From contig CALLKY010000019.1 in assembly GCA_938083135.1 (NCBI GenBank), positions 1 through 46,850 of the forward strand: a DNA stretch of 46,850 nucleotides. The letters are read 5' to 3'. Each line of letters begins with the position of its first letter. Within the stretch, counting starts at the first letter, position 1. Under the pieces are notes generated by a model. It saw nothing but the letters and a program-made list of their open reading frames with translations, had not been told where the DNA came from and did not search any database. A program made the translations under genes and the position numbers. Shown here piece after piece: positions 26,696 through 36,729 of this stretch. Source of the DNA: an uncultured Alphaproteobacteria bacterium (GTDB lineage: Bacteria > Pseudomonadota > Alphaproteobacteria > Bin95).

Positions 26696-26884
26696 ATGAA
26701 CGCGGACGAACTCAAAGGCCAGTGGAAGCAGCTCAAAGGCAAGGCCAAAGAGAAATGGGGCGAAATTACCGACGATGAACTTGATCAGATCGAAGGCCGC
26801 CGCGACCAGTTGGTCGGCAAAATCCAAGAACGCTACGGCAAATCGAAAGAAGAAGCCGAGCGCGAAGTCGACAGCCTAAGCTAA
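26696..26884 (+). CDS. CsbD-family stress protein
   Basis: This 62-residue hydrophilic protein is highly charged and has the CsbD pattern: GQWKQLKGKAKEKWGEITDD, then a segment with IEGRRDQLVGKIQERYG. CsbD proteins are strongly induced under general stress, but their molecular function is unsettled. A near-perfect GGAGGT lies six bases before ATG 26696, implying strong translation. An EcfG-type promoter lies upstream, so it is likely a monocistronic stress gene even though it follows lolD. Confidence 0.9.
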   Translation: MNADELKGQWKQLKGKAKEKWGEITDDELDQIEGRRDQLVGKIQERYGKSKEEAEREVDSLS

Positions 26885-26926
26885 GCTGAATGGCTCAATC
26901 TGAACTTCACGGGGAGCTGGCGCGCG

Positions 26927-27217
26927 TTACGCGGGTCGGCTCTCCAGCGCTTTAATAAAGCCGACAACGCCGACTGCAGCTGTCCATACAGCCGCTATGG
27001 CAAGTGGAATGTAGCCAATCAAGATCAGTGTGAGCGGTACGCCGATGCAGGTGAGCACCAACCAAATCCAAAACATGCGGATCACGGCACTGTAATGGCT
27101 TTGCCAGAGCGGCGGGGCATCACCGCGTTTTGCATATGCGATCACGACGGCGACGATCCCAAATATGAACGTAAATATCCCGGCTAGCAGAAATCCCCAC
27201 GCTAATAGGACGACCAT
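26927..27217 (-). CDS. Small membrane protein (DUF4870-like), start uncertain
   Basis: This protein of at least 96 residues has three hydrophobic segments (LLAWGFLLAGIFTFIFGIV; WIWLVLTCIGVPLTLILIGY; AIAAVWTAAVGVVGFI). The polar loop YAKRGDAPPLWQSHY resembles DUF4870-type membrane proteins, whose function is unknown. The frame stays open upstream of ATG 27217 to a stop, encoding a Pro/Gly-rich hydrophilic lead that ends ANDDER. That lead could start at an ATT (27311-27313) placed just after an AGTAGGT motif, which would add 32 residues. It follows the DUF2330 gene closely on the same strand. Confidence 0.65.
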   Translation of the reverse strand: MVVLLAWGFLLAGIFTFIFGIVAVVIAYAKRGDAPPLWQSHYSAVIRMFWIWLVLTCIGVPLTLILIGYIPLAIAAVWTAAVGVVGFIKALESRPA

Positions 27218-27323
27218 CCGCTCGTCATCATTAGCAATAGGTGCAGGGGAGGGCGGCGCGCGCCAAGCTTGGCCGCCACCCTGATTGCCGTCTGAAAGCC
27301 GGGGATCATTAATCGTTTAATAC

Positions 27324-28697
27324 CTACTTGTTCCAAATATCTTCCCACCAAGGCTTTGGCTTACCGACATCCGCCAGGCGGGGCTGTTTTTGACGGATAT
27401 CGTCAATCTTCCAGCCTGTCAGGTTCGCCAGTGTTTGGGATTCCTTTTCCCACCGGTCAACCAATTGGCGGCGGTAGTTGGTCGCTGCCTCGCACTGATC
27501 CTTGCCCAACCAAGCGTGGCGCAGCACATACCGGCCTTGGAAGTTAGATGTGTTGTTTGTCTCCTTGAACATCAAGTCATCCGGGTGCGTTTCACCGGAA
27601 TACCGAAGATGCAAGCGGGTGACATACACATCCACCGGGCCAGAAGGTGGGCGTGGCATGATGCGTTGACCTGGGATCGGGCGCGGTTGCGGGCGCACAC
27701 CGCCGCCGTCTGGCTGCACCCACCAAGCGCCAAGCTTGCGGAGTTCTGCGCGACTTAATGGATCAGCAGCGCAGGGGTCACACCAGCTCATGTTCCAGGC
27801 GTACTCGAGGAAGGCAACACCAGGCTCATTCGCCGCCTGTCGCTTAAACATATCCCGATAGAAGTCATCGAATTCGGATTTCACATGGACTGGAATATCC
27901 ATGCCCGTTGGCATCTCGACCGTTCGATAGTTTTCGGTCTCAACCCGGCCATTGCGGGTTAGCGTGAAGACAAACAGTTCCTGCTCACCACGCGCGTTTA
28001 GCATGCCAAGGCGAATTGGCAGCATGAACATCTTGCTTTCAAACGCGATCTGCAGTGGGCGGAGATATGTGGCATTCCGCTTTGCGTGGGCTTTCAAGTT
28101 CACCTTAGCGACGAAGAACTTCATGCCCTGCTTCAAATATCCGCTCAGTGTGCTCTCTGCACCTTTGGGCAAGGTGTAGCCGTTTTCGGTCAGGAACGTG
28201 GTTAGACCATCTGATTGTTCAGCGGACAAAATCTGGATGTCATATTCACCGACGCTGTATTCAGCTTCAATCTTCACACCAAGTGCGGTAGCCCGTGACT
28301 TTACGCTTTCGGCAGCCGTTGGAGCTGCTGAATCTAGCACCATGCCCCGCCGTGCCATCATCCGAAGCTGGCAGGGATTGCCGTCGAAGTACTCAACTAA
28401 CCGGGGTGCGGTATAAGCATCCAGGTGGTCAATCAGTGCGGGCTCAGCCACATTGACCTGGGTTTCTTGCAGCACCACAGGTGTGGGAATGACGATGGCA
28501 AATTCCGTCGGGTCACCCTGATAATCATTGGCCATGGTGATGACCGTTCGGTCCTCAGATCGTGCAATGGCGACCTTGGACGCCTCATTAAACAGGCTGG
28601 AGCCCGCCTTCGCGACGTAGAAGCCGCAGAACGCCGCTGCATGTCCGCTCCACCCCATCGCCAGCAGCGCTGCGGCCGCCATCATTGTCTTCCGCAT
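27324..28697 (-). CDS. DUF2330 domain protein, secreted
   Basis: This 457-residue protein has a signal peptide (basic start, core MMAAAALLAMGWSGHAAA) followed by FCGFYVA and VAIARSEDRTVITMANDYQG. That opening is typical of DUF2330 proteins, which are periplasmic or surface proteins of unknown role. Other landmarks are PTPVVLQETQVNV and the YLRPLQIAFES region. Cysteines at WCDPCA and in the N-terminal FCGF could form disulfides. The C-terminal third is Pro/Arg-rich and Trp-rich. It lies between pyrF (74 bp upstream) and the small membrane protein gene, probably as one unit. Confidence 0.75.
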   Translation of the reverse strand: MRKTMMAAAALLAMGWSGHAAAFCGFYVAKAGSSLFNEASKVAIARSEDRTVITMANDYQGDPTEFAIVIPTPVVLQETQVNVAEPALIDHLDAYTAPRLVEYFDGNPCQLRMMARRGMVLDSAAPTAAESVKSRATALGVKIEAEYSVGEYDIQILSAEQSDGLTTFLTENGYTLPKGAESTLSGYLKQGMKFFVAKVNLKAHAKRNATYLRPLQIAFESKMFMLPIRLGMLNARGEQELFVFTLTRNGRVETENYRTVEMPTGMDIPVHVKSEFDDFYRDMFKRQAANEPGVAFLEYAWNMSWCDPCAADPLSRAELRKLGAWWVQPDGGGVRPQPRPIPGQRIMPRPPSGPVDVYVTRLHLRYSGETHPDDLMFKETNNTSNFQGRYVLRHAWLGKDQCEAATNYRRQLVDRWEKESQTLANLTGWKIDDIRQKQPRLADVGKPKPWWEDIWNK

Positions 28698-28771
28698 GAT
28701 CTATTCCTCACCCCGTATGCTCATTCACTGGCACCCATCATAGGACAGATTAAGGCACGGGTGCGCGTCGA

Positions 28772-29473
28772 TCATGACCGAATTGCGGCGTCAATCTCAT
28801 CGTTTATCGCCATTGCGGCGGCGCGCGGGTCCGCCGCTTGCAGAATGGGCCTGCCGATGACGAGCAAATCAGCGCCGTCTTGAATGGCCTTAGCAGGTGT
28901 GGCGACGCGCTTTTGGTCCTGGACATCGCCACCAGCAGGGCGAATGCCAGGTGTTACGAGAAAGGCACCGGGTGCGAGCAATTCTCTAAGCATTTTTGCT
29001 TCTTGCGCCGAGGCAACGACACCATCTGCCCCTGCAGCAATCGCTGTCTGCGCACGAGCACGGACCAGGGCTGGCACGCCATCCCGCCAGCCTTCGGCTT
29101 CCAGATCCTCTGCGTCCAGCGATGTTAGCACCGTGACGCCGACGACCTTCATATCGGACCCTGCCTTGACGGAAGCAGCAGCGCGCACAACCGGTGCCAC
29201 GGCATGGACGGTCACCAAATCTGCGCCAGCCCGCAGCGCACCCGAAACCGCATTGGCAACGGTTTGGTCGATGTCATGGAATTTATAATCCAGGAAGACC
29301 TTCTTGCCTGCAGCCTTCAAATCTCGAACCAACGCCTCACCGCCTTGCAACGCTAAGGCGGAGCCGACCTTATGCCACATAACAGCGTCGCCAACGGTTT
29401 CAGCCATTGCGCGCGCGCTATCAGCATCAGCGGTGTCGAGGGCTAGACAGAGATGATCACGAGGGTCGGCCAT
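28772..29473 (-). CDS. pyrF: Orotidine 5'-phosphate decarboxylase PyrF
   Basis: This 233-residue TIM-barrel enzyme makes UMP from OMP in pyrimidine synthesis. The active-site motif VFLDYKFHDID is present (the DxKxxD charged array), with CLALDTAD at the N-terminus and the phosphate-binding PGIRPAGG and VIGRPIL near the C-terminus. GGAG lies seven bases before ATG 29473. It stands alone among pyrimidine genes here and is followed by a DUF2330 gene. Confidence 0.94.
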   Translation of the reverse strand: MADPRDHLCLALDTADADSARAMAETVGDAVMWHKVGSALALQGGEALVRDLKAAGKKVFLDYKFHDIDQTVANAVSGALRAGADLVTVHAVAPVVRAAASVKAGSDMKVVGVTVLTSLDAEDLEAEGWRDGVPALVRARAQTAIAAGADGVVASAQEAKMLRELLAPGAFLVTPGIRPAGGDVQDQKRVATPAKAIQDGADLLVIGRPILQAADPRAAAMAINDEIDAAIRS

Positions 29474-29607
29474 GGTGGCGCTCCTTAATGTAGTGTCTGC
29501 AACTGAATAGGTTTGAATTGAGGCGGATTGGTAAATGAGAAAGATTGGTCCGGCTACCCTAGTGGTCTGTGGATAGCTAGAAACAAAGCAGCGAACCTAT
29601 TCCAACA

Positions 29608-29636
29608 TTGATTGAAAATGGACCCTGCTGTATATT
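29608..29636 (+). promoter_or_regulatory. Sigma70-type promoter of the toxin-antitoxin pair
   Basis: TTGATT (29608-29613) and TATATT (29631-29636) are spaced by 17 bases and resemble the -35 and -10 consensus. Transcription would begin near 29643, about 20 bases before the toxin ATG at 29665. The surrounding 190 bp are visibly more AT-rich than the flanking genes. Confidence 0.6.
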
Positions 29637-29664
29637 CAATGCATCTACATAAGAGTTAGAGAAA

Positions 29665-29931
29665 ATGGACTTCCTCTGGAGCTCGGAGAAGGATGCCTTG
29701 CTAAGGCAGCAGCGCGGTTTTGGCTTTATGGATGTTGTTGTTGCCATTGAGAATGGAGGGCTATTGGCTGATTGGCCAAACCTTCGCCCGGGGTATGAGC
29801 ATCAAGGTCAATTCATCGTAGCGATGGGCGATGTTGTATTGGTCGTCCCATATGTACAGGACGGCGAAGACCTATTTCTGAAAACGGCATTCCCGAGCCG
29901 GGTCGCTCGACGAAAATATCTTGGAGGCTGA
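29665..29931 (+). CDS. BrnT-like toxin of a type II toxin-antitoxin pair
   Basis: This 88-residue protein resembles the BrnT/RelE-like toxin group. The N-terminal FLWSSEKDALLRQQRGFGF matches the pattern of a short start followed by a residue pair before the fold. GQFIVAMGDVVLVVPYV and the ending LKTAFPSRVARRKYL also match; the last segment is a common close of this subgroup. It would act as a ribonuclease-type toxin. It is the first gene of a bicistronic unit with its own promoter, 2 bp ahead of the antitoxin gene. Toxin-first order is the usual one for brnT-brnA. Confidence 0.68.
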   Translation: MDFLWSSEKDALLRQQRGFGFMDVVVAIENGGLLADWPNLRPGYEHQGQFIVAMGDVVLVVPYVQDGEDLFLKTAFPSRVARRKYLGG

Positions 29932-29933
29932 AC

Positions 29934-30248
29934 ATGGACGGTCGTGAAACTAGGGAGAACCCAGCATATATCGATGATGATGAGCGGGAGAGCGTGGAAG
30001 CGTTTGAAGCTAGCTTGGAATCAGGGGCTTTCAAATCAACGCTGACGGAAGACCGAAAACGAGAACTGGAATCGGCTGCACGACGTACGCTCAACCCAAT
30101 CAAAAAGCAGATTTCAGCGCGCCTGTTTGAGCATGATATCATCAAGCTGAAAGCGCGCGCGGCTGAGCTTGGAATTCCTTATCAGACGCTTCTTACATCT
30201 ATCGTGCATCAATATGTTGAAGGGCGGCTGGTTGAAAAGAAAATCTAG
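29934..30248 (+). CDS. CopG/BrnA-like antitoxin
   Basis: This 104-residue protein has an acidic N-terminal half and a C-terminal half with ISARLFEHDIIKLKARAAEL and GIPYQTLLTSIVHQYV. That half is the strand-helix-helix pattern of ribbon-helix-helix DNA-binding antitoxins. It probably neutralises the upstream toxin and represses their common promoter. It starts 2 bp after the toxin stop. Confidence 0.75.
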   Translation: MDGRETRENPAYIDDDERESVEAFEASLESGAFKSTLTEDRKRELESAARRTLNPIKKQISARLFEHDIIKLKARAAELGIPYQTLLTSIVHQYVEGRLVEKKI

Positions 30249-30325
30249 AGGCCGCCGCACTTTGCAATCCGGCGCGCGCGGAATATGGTGCGCGAAATTG
30301 TTTTCATGATCTGAGGCTTTGATCC

Positions 30326-32182
30326 ATGCCAGCTTATCGTTCACGCACCTCCACCCACGGCCGTAACATGGCTGGTGCCCGCGCACTTTGGCGCGCTACA
30401 GGCATGACGGATGGGCAGTTTGGCAAGCCGATTATCGCCATCGCCAACTCCTTCACACAGTTCGTGCCAGGCCATGTGCACTTGAAGGATATGGGCCAGC
30501 TGGTCGCGAAGGAAATTGAAGAAGCAGGCGGCGTCGCCAAGGAATTCAATACGATTGCAGTCGATGATGGCATCGCCATGGGCCATGACGGAATGCTGTA
30601 TTCGCTGCCCTCCCGTGAGGTGATCGCTGACGCCATTGAATATATGTGCAACGCCCATTGTGCAGATGCGGTCGTTTGCATTTCTAACTGCGATAAAATT
30701 ACGCCAGGCATGTTGATGGCGGCGATGCGCCTGAACATTCCAGCGATCTTCGTTTCTGGCGGCCCGATGGAGGCCGGCAAGGTTATCCTTGATGGCAAGG
30801 AACGGAAGGTCGATCTGATCGACGCCATGATGAACGCTGTGAACCCAGATGTGTCTGAGGAAGACAGCGAAAAGACGGAGCGTTCCGCCTGCCCAACATG
30901 CGGTTCTTGCTCTGGCATGTTCACCGCCAATTCCATGAACTGCCTTGCCGAAGCGCTTGGTTTGGCGCTGCCGGGCAATGGCTCCATGCTGGCCACCCAT
31001 GCCTATCGTGAGGACCTGTTTAAGCGCGCTGGGCGTCGGATCGTCAGTCTCGCCAAGCGGTATTATGAGCAGGATGACGAAACCGCCACACCGCGCGGCA
31101 TTGCTGATTTCAGAAGCTTTGAGAACGCGATGATCGTGGATATTGCCATGGGTGGATCCACCAACACCATCCTCCATCTGCTCGCCATGGCGCGGGAAGG
31201 CGAGGTGCCGTTCACGATGAAAGATATCGACCGCTTGAGCCGCGGCGTCCCACATCTATCCAAGCTGGCACCGTCCACCAGCATTTATCACATGGAAGAC
31301 GTGCATCGCGCAGGCGGCATCATGCGCATCATGGGGGAGCTTGACCGGCTTGGCCTGATCCACCGTGACCGCCCGACTGTCCACGCAGCCACCATGGGCG
31401 AAGCGCTGGATAAGTGGGACATCATGCGCGATCCGTCTGAGGACGTAGAGACGTTCTATAAAGCGGCTCCCGGCGGCGTGCGCACCGTTCATGCATTCTC
31501 TTCCAGCAATCTCTGGAAAGAGCTTGATAAGGACCAGGCAGATGGCTGCGTCCGCTCTGGTGAGCATGCCTATTCCCAAGATGGCGGTTTGGCCGTGCTT
31601 TACGGCAACATCGCGAAAGATGGCTGCATCGTGAAAACGGCAGGTGTGCCCGCAGAATGCCTCGTGTTCTCTGGTCCAGCCAAGATATTCGAAAGCCAGG
31701 ACAGCGCCGTTAAAGGCATTCTCAGCAAAGAGGTGAAAGCAGGCGACGTTGTTGTCGTGCGGTATGAAGGCCCACGCGGTGGTCCCGGTATGCAGGAAAT
31801 GCTGTATCCAACCAGCTATATCAAAGCCGTTGGCTTGGGTGCCGCATGCGCGCTCATCACCGATGGCCGCTTCTCTGGCGGTTCCTCCGGGCTTTCCATC
31901 GGCCATATCTCACCGGAAGCAGCACTTGGCGGTGAAATTGGCTTGGTTGAGGACGGCGACACAATCCAAATCAACATCGCGGATCGCTCAATCCATTGGG
32001 CCGTCAGCGATGAAGAAATCGCCAAACGCCGTGCCGCTATGGAAGCCAAAGGCGACGCCGCCTGGAAGCCAACAGAAGTCCGCGAGCGCAAAGTGACAGC
32101 CGCCCTAAAACTCTACGCCGCCTTCGCCCGCTCTGCCTCAGAAGGTGCAGCACGGGACATTGATGCGCTGATGAAGAGCTGA
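30326..32182 (+). CDS. ilvD: Dihydroxy-acid dehydratase IlvD
   Basis: This 618-residue iron-sulfur dehydratase acts in branched-chain amino acid synthesis. It has [18 protein letters not shown] and [18 protein letters not shown] with the cluster cysteines. [20 protein letters not shown] near the C-terminus carries the catalytic Ser region. The length and start ([20 protein letters not shown]) match the family closely. It is monocistronic here and is followed by a hairpin-rich spacer. Confidence 0.96.
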   Translation: MPAYRSRTSTHGRNMAGARALWRATGMTDGQFGKPIIAIANSFTQFVPGHVHLKDMGQLVAKEIEEAGGVAKEFNTIAVDDGIAMGHDGMLYSLPSREVIADAIEYMCNAHCADAVVCISNCDKITPGMLMAAMRLNIPAIFVSGGPMEAGKVILDGKERKVDLIDAMMNAVNPDVSEEDSEKTERSACPTCGSCSGMFTANSMNCLAEALGLALPGNGSMLATHAYREDLFKRAGRRIVSLAKRYYEQDDETATPRGIADFRSFENAMIVDIAMGGSTNTILHLLAMAREGEVPFTMKDIDRLSRGVPHLSKLAPSTSIYHMEDVHRAGGIMRIMGELDRLGLIHRDRPTVHAATMGEALDKWDIMRDPSEDVETFYKAAPGGVRTVHAFSSSNLWKELDKDQADGCVRSGEHAYSQDGGLAVLYGNIAKDGCIVKTAGVPAECLVFSGPAKIFESQDSAVKGILSKEVKAGDVVVVRYEGPRGGPGMQEMLYPTSYIKAVGLGAACALITDGRFSGGSSGLSIGHISPEAALGGEIGLVEDGDTIQINIADRSIHWAVSDEEIAKRRAAMEAKGDAAWKPTEVRERKVTAALKLYAAFARSASEGAARDIDALMKS

Positions 32183-32236
32183 TGTTGCTGAACTAAAGTA
32201 GCCTAGCTGGCGCTGTACAATTGAGAGAATGCGATT

Positions 32237-32279
32237 GCGTCGTAAGACGCTAACGCCTCTCCCTTTTGGGAGAGAGGCG
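32237..32279. terminator. Two adjacent hairpins after ilvD
   Basis: A 5-bp stem (GCGTC/GACGC, loop GTAA) lies at 32237-32250. A second hairpin follows at 32254-32279, with stem CTCTCCC/GGGAGAG around TTTT and a bulged CGC/GCG extension. The ilvD stop is 55 bp upstream and the convergent GST gene ends at 32324. No U-tract follows, so termination is plausible but not certain. Confidence 0.4.
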
Positions 32280-32323
32280 ATGCTCTCAGGTGCCGAGTTT
32301 TAGCGGATCAACGAATATTTAGT

Positions 32324-32941
32324 TTAAGCCGTCGCCGCCCAAGCCGCTTTCATCGCAGGGCGGGCGTTTAGGCGTTCTATGTAGGCTTCGACGTTTGGTT
32401 TGTCGGAGACATCGGCACCCAGGCGGCGGGCTACGGTGCAGGCGTGGCCGGTCATGATGTCAGCGCCCGAGAAATCACCGGCCAGGAATTCGCGGCCTTC
32501 CATGTGGGTGTTTACGGCAGAGAGCATCTGGCCGAGCAGCTTGGTCGCGCGGTTGACGTTGACGTCATTGCGGCGGTCTGGCGGCAGCAGGATGGTTTCG
32601 ACGACGATGATGTTCACCGGCGGCATGATCATGCCTTCCGCGTAGTGCAGCCACTGCAGGTATCCGGCGAAATTGGCTGAATCTGGCGTTGGGCGCATCC
32701 GGCCTTCGCCATATTTCGACAGTACATATTCAACGATGGCACCAGATTCCAGGATCGTCACATCACCATCTTCCAGTGCCGGCACCCGGCCCATGGGATG
32801 GATTTTGCGGTATTCCGGCGACCGCATTTCGGGATCGCCAAGCTTGTGGAATTGGATGTCGTACGGCAGGCCCAATTCTTCGAACAGCCACACAGTGCGG
32901 ACAGAGCGGGTGTTGGGCGCGTGGTGAATTTTCATGGTCAT
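32324..32941 (-). CDS. Glutathione S-transferase family protein
   Basis: This 205-residue protein has an N-terminal thioredoxin-like GST domain, with MKIHHAPNTRSVRTVWLFEE and the glutathione-binding VPALEDGDVTILESGAI. A helical C-terminal domain follows, ending in FSGADIMTGHACTVARRLG and AYIERLNARPAM. The substrate is unknown. It follows the Ldh-family gene after 10 bp, at the end of a minus-strand unit starting with clpS. Confidence 0.9.
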   Translation of the reverse strand: MTMKIHHAPNTRSVRTVWLFEELGLPYDIQFHKLGDPEMRSPEYRKIHPMGRVPALEDGDVTILESGAIVEYVLSKYGEGRMRPTPDSANFAGYLQWLHYAEGMIMPPVNIIVVETILLPPDRRNDVNVNRATKLLGQMLSAVNTHMEGREFLAGDFSGADIMTGHACTVARRLGADVSDKPNVEAYIERLNARPAMKAAWAATA

Positions 32942-32951
32942 GTGTCAGGCC

Positions 32952-34001
32952 TTAGTTAGCGGAAATGGCTGGAAGGTTGAATTTCTGGGCAAGGGAGCCG
33001 AGCGCATCCCAAGTTTTGTCCTCAATCTGGATACCGCTCGCGAGGCGGGCTTGTTGGCGGTTATGCTCAATCTCGCCTGGATATAGCACTTCATCGAAGC
33101 CATCAGCAGTCGGTGTAGATTTAAGATATTCGGCGAAATCGCGGACGTCTTGCTTGAATGTCGCCAATGGGCGGAAGGCCTCCACCTTGAAGCAAGCAAT
33201 GAAGCAGCCGTCATTGTGGCGGCCAGTCGGCTCCACCCCGAAGCCGAGGCCAGTCAGCACCGCTGACAGCACTTCGACCATGGAGGAGAGCGCATAGCCC
33301 TTGAACCCGACATTGCCGCCAAGCGGTAACAGGGCGCCGCCCTTACCAAGGACTCCGGGATCGTCAGTCGGTTGGCCATCTGCGCCGATTAACCAGCCTT
33401 CGGGCACGGTTTCGCCGCGGGCTTGGGCGAGTTTGATCTTGCCTGCTGCTGCGGCTGCCGTTGAAAGATCGAAGAAGAAGGGGCCGTCGAGGTCAGACGG
33501 GACAGCGATGGAGATGGGATTTGTGCCAAGCCGGGCTTCGCGGCCGCCAAAAGGGGCGACCTGTTTCGGCGCGCGGCCAGAATCGGCTGTCATGATACCG
33601 ATCATGCCCGCTTCTGCCGCCATCAGCGGATAGGCTGCGACCCGGCCAACATGGCCTTGCTTGTAGATTGTGGTTGCGGCGACGTTTTGGGTCTTCGCCT
33701 TTTCGATCGTCATGGCCATAGCGCGCTCGGTCTGCACGTAGCCGAAGCCCCAATTGCCATCGACGACTGTTGTCGTGCCCGATTCCTGCACGATATCGAA
33801 CGCTGCACCGGGCACGATGTGCCCTTTTTCAATGCGGTCAATATATGTGGGAATTTGGATGATGCCGTGGCTGTCGTGCCCGGCCAGGTTAGCGCCAACG
33901 CAATGCCGAGCGACAGTTTCCGCCTCGCTCCTAGGGGCGCCAGCGCCCTCTAAAAGATCGGCGGCGATGGCGCGGAGGCGCTCTGCGGAAACTGTCGGCA
34001 T
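32952..34001 (-). CDS. Ldh-family NAD(P)-dependent oxidoreductase (malate/L-lactate/ureidoglycolate dehydrogenase type)
   Basis: This 349-residue protein belongs to the malate/L-lactate dehydrogenase family that is unrelated to classical MDH. The N-terminus has GHDSHGIIQIPTYIDRI with the catalytic His. DGNWGFGYVQTERAM and TADSGRAPKQVAPFGG then LGTNPISIAVP are family landmarks, and GFKGYALSSMVEVLSAVLTG follows. The substrate is a 2-hydroxy acid, not further defined. It starts 4 bp after the clpA stop. Confidence 0.88.
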   Translation of the reverse strand: MPTVSAERLRAIAADLLEGAGAPRSEAETVARHCVGANLAGHDSHGIIQIPTYIDRIEKGHIVPGAAFDIVQESGTTTVVDGNWGFGYVQTERAMAMTIEKAKTQNVAATTIYKQGHVGRVAAYPLMAAEAGMIGIMTADSGRAPKQVAPFGGREARLGTNPISIAVPSDLDGPFFFDLSTAAAAAGKIKLAQARGETVPEGWLIGADGQPTDDPGVLGKGGALLPLGGNVGFKGYALSSMVEVLSAVLTGLGFGVEPTGRHNDGCFIACFKVEAFRPLATFKQDVRDFAEYLKSTPTADGFDEVLYPGEIEHNRQQARLASGIQIEDKTWDALGSLAQKFNLPAISAN

Positions 34002-34005
34002 GGGC

Positions 34006-36381
34006 TTATTTTACCTTAGCTGGCGCCTTTGGTTTGCGGGCGCGTTTGGGTGGCGGCTTCTTGGCGGGCTTTTTCTCGATGCCCGGGAACTTAAAGCCTA
34101 GCGCCTTGCCGCCCTTCTGGACAACCACTTCAACTGCACCACCATTAGCGAGCTTACCGAAGAGAAGTTCCTCCGCCAGCGGCTTCTTAATGTGCTCCTG
34201 AATGACACGGGTGAGCGGCCTGGCACCATATTCAGGGCTATAGCCCTTCTTACCGAGCCATTTGCGGGCTGGGCCTGACAGTTCGATAGAAACGGCGCGT
34301 TCAGCCAACTGGCCTTCAAGCTCCGCAATGAACTTATCGACAACGCGGTCAATCACTTCAACAGGCAGCGCCTTGAAGGAGATCGTCGCATCCAACCGAT
34401 TCCGGAATTCCGGGGTGAACATACGGTTGATCGCTTCGGTATCGTCACCTTCTCGCACGCTACGGCCAAAGCCCATGGCGGGTTTTGCCAGGTCTGCCGC
34501 ACCTGCGTTGGTCGTCATGATCAGCACGACATTACGGAAATCGATCTGTTTGCCGTTATGATCCGTCAGCTTGCCGTGATCCATGATCTGCAGCAGCACG
34601 TTGTAGACATCCGGATGCGCTTTTTCGATCTCATCCAGCAGCAGCACCACATGTGGGTTCTTATCAACCGCATCGGTCAACATGCCGCCCTGATCAAAGC
34701 CGACATAGCCCGGCGGTGCGCCAATCAGGCGGGATACGGAGTGACGCTCCATATATTCCGACATATCGAAGCGTACGAGCTCAACACCCATGACATTGGC
34801 CAATTGCTTGGCCGCTTCCGTCTTGCCGACACCGGTAGGACCAGCAAACAGGTAGGAGCCAATTGGCTTCTCTGGCTGGCGCAGGCCAGCGCGGGCAAGT
34901 TTGACGGCGCTCGCAAGGGCGTCCAGCGCCTGATCTTGGCCGAATACCGTGCTTTTCAGCTGCTCTTCCAGATTGGCCAGAACGGTCTTGTCGTCTTTGC
35001 TGACGGATTTCGCTGGAATGCGCGCAATTTTCGCGACGATATCCTCGACGTCCTTCACTGTGATGGTTTTCTTGCGCTTAGCTTCTGGCAAGAGCATCTG
35101 CGCGGCGCCGACTTCGTCAATCACATCAATTGCCTTGTCCGGCAGCTTCCGGTCATTGATGTATCTGGCCGAAAGCTCGACCGCTGATTTGATCGCGTCC
35201 CGGGTGTAGCGGACTTTATGATGCTCTTCGTAAACCGGCTTAAGGCCCAGCATGATCTTGATGGCGTCCGGCACAGAAGGCTCGTTCACATCGATCTTCT
35301 GGAAACGGCGCACCAGGGCGCGGTCCTTCTCGAAGTAAGAGCGATATTCCTTGTAGGTCGTGGACCCAATGCAGCGGAGCGTGCCCGAGGCAAGCGCTGG
35401 CTTGAGAAGATTGGAGGCGTCCATGGACCCGCCGGATGTAGCACCAGCACCGATGACCGTGTGGATTTCATCGATGAACAGGATTGCACCGGGGCGTTCT
35501 TCGAGCTCTTTAAGGACAGCTTTGATCCGCTCCTCAAAGTCACCGCGATAGCGGGTACCCGCCAGCAACGCGCCCAAATCGAGCGAGTAGATGGTGCAGT
35601 GCGCCAATACTTCCGGCGTATCCCCTTCAAGGATACGGCGTGCGAGACCTTCTGCGATGGCAGTTTTACCAACGCCAGGGTCGCCAACCAGCAGGGGATT
35701 ATTCTTGGTGCGGCGGCATAGAATTTGAATGACGCGCTCAAGCTCTGGGCCACGGCCAATCAGCGGGTCGATCTTGCCGTCAGCCGCTTTTTCATTGAGG
35801 TCAACGCAATAGGCTTCCAGCGCTTCGGCTTCGACCTTTTCGTCCTCTGGCTCGTCGCCGCCATTACCGCCGCCGTTGGGTTCTGAAGCCCGACGGGATC
35901 CTTCGCCATTTGGGCGACGGCGTTCGCTGCGGCCAGGGGCTTTGGCGACGCCGTGGGAGATGTACTGAACCGCGTCCAGCCGTGTCATTTCCTGCAGGTG
36001 GAGGAAATATACAGCATGGCTTTCCCGTTCGGAGAAGATGGCGACCAGAACATTGGCGCCGTTCACTTCTTCCCGGCCCGATGACTGCACGTGGATCGCG
36101 GCACGCTGGAGAACACGCTGGAATCCGGCCGTTGGTTTCGGGTCTGGCGCGTCGGCGTCATCATAATCAACGGTTTCGAATTCGCTCTCGACATACTCCG
36201 CTACATCCGCGCGGAGTTTCTTTACATCGACGGCGCAGGCGCGGAGAACAGCAATGGCGTCGCTATCATCTCCAAGCGCTAGGAGCAGATGCTCCAGCGT
36301 TGCGTATTCGTGGTTTCGCTCCCGCGCATAGCCGATGGCGCGGTGCAGGGTTTCTTCCAATGTGCGCGACAGCATAGGCAC
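34006..36381 (-). CDS. clpA: ATP-dependent Clp protease ATP-binding subunit ClpA
   Basis: This 791-residue AAA+ unfoldase has a Clp_N repeat domain (1-150), AAA-1 with [13 protein letters not shown], and AAA-2 with [13 protein letters not shown] and [18 protein letters not shown]-containing ClpP-binding loop lies before the [10 protein letters not shown] motif. It feeds proteins to ClpP. The last 30 residues are Lys/Pro-rich. It begins 18 bp after clpS, and a second ATG two codons in (36375) is an alternative start. ClpP is not in the window. Confidence 0.95.
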   Translation of the reverse strand: MPMLSRTLEETLHRAIGYARERNHEYATLEHLLLALGDDSDAIAVLRACAVDVKKLRADVAEYVESEFETVDYDDADAPDPKPTAGFQRVLQRAAIHVQSSGREEVNGANVLVAIFSERESHAVYFLHLQEMTRLDAVQYISHGVAKAPGRSERRRPNGEGSRRASEPNGGGNGGDEPEDEKVEAEALEAYCVDLNEKAADGKIDPLIGRGPELERVIQILCRRTKNNPLLVGDPGVGKTAIAEGLARRILEGDTPEVLAHCTIYSLDLGALLAGTRYRGDFEERIKAVLKELEERPGAILFIDEIHTVIGAGATSGGSMDASNLLKPALASGTLRCIGSTTYKEYRSYFEKDRALVRRFQKIDVNEPSVPDAIKIMLGLKPVYEEHHKVRYTRDAIKSAVELSARYINDRKLPDKAIDVIDEVGAAQMLLPEAKRKKTITVKDVEDIVAKIARIPAKSVSKDDKTVLANLEEQLKSTVFGQDQALDALASAVKLARAGLRQPEKPIGSYLFAGPTGVGKTEAAKQLANVMGVELVRFDMSEYMERHSVSRLIGAPPGYVGFDQGGMLTDAVDKNPHVVLLLDEIEKAHPDVYNVLLQIMDHGKLTDHNGKQIDFRNVVLIMTTNAGAADLAKPAMGFGRSVREGDDTEAINRMFTPEFRNRLDATISFKALPVEVIDRVVDKFIAELEGQLAERAVSIELSGPARKWLGKKGYSPEYGARPLTRVIQEHIKKPLAEELLFGKLANGGAVEVVVQKGGKALGFKFPGIEKKPAKKPPPKRARKPKAPAKVK

Positions 36382-36399
36382 GGGCGCTCCTGGGTTTCG

Positions 36400-36729
36400 T
36401 TAATCTTTTTCCAGCGTCAGCTGGAGAGGGTGTTCGTTCCGACGGGCGAATTCAACGACTTCGGTCACCTTTGTTTCAGCGATCTCATAGGTATAGACGC
36501 CACAGATGCCGATGCCGCGCCGGTGGACATGCAGCATGACCTGGGTTGCCTCTTCCCGCGTTTTACGGAAGTGGGATTCCAGCACATGCACCACGAATTC
36601 CATGGGCGTGTAGTCATCATTCAGCATCAGCACTTTGTACATCGCCGGCTTTTTCGTGGCCGGTTTGGTGCGGACGGTGACGCCGGTATCAGAACCGCCG
36701 TCGCCAGATTTGTCATTGTCGTCGCTCAT
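36400..36729 (-). CDS. clpS: ATP-dependent Clp protease adaptor ClpS
   Basis: This 109-residue adaptor delivers N-end-rule substrates to ClpA. The folded part has [39 protein letters not shown] and the closing [12 protein letters not shown]. The first 30 residues are flexible and Asp/Gly-rich. I chose ATG 36729; the frame is open much further upstream but that part has no family match. It sits directly before clpA. The 258 bp between it and the divergent cupin gene show no recognisable gene. Confidence 0.94.
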   Translation of the reverse strand: MSDDNDKSGDGGSDTGVTVRTKPATKKPAMYKVLMLNDDYTPMEFVVHVLESHFRKTREEATQVMLHVHRRGIGICGVYTYEIAETKVTEVVEFARRNEHPLQLTLEKD

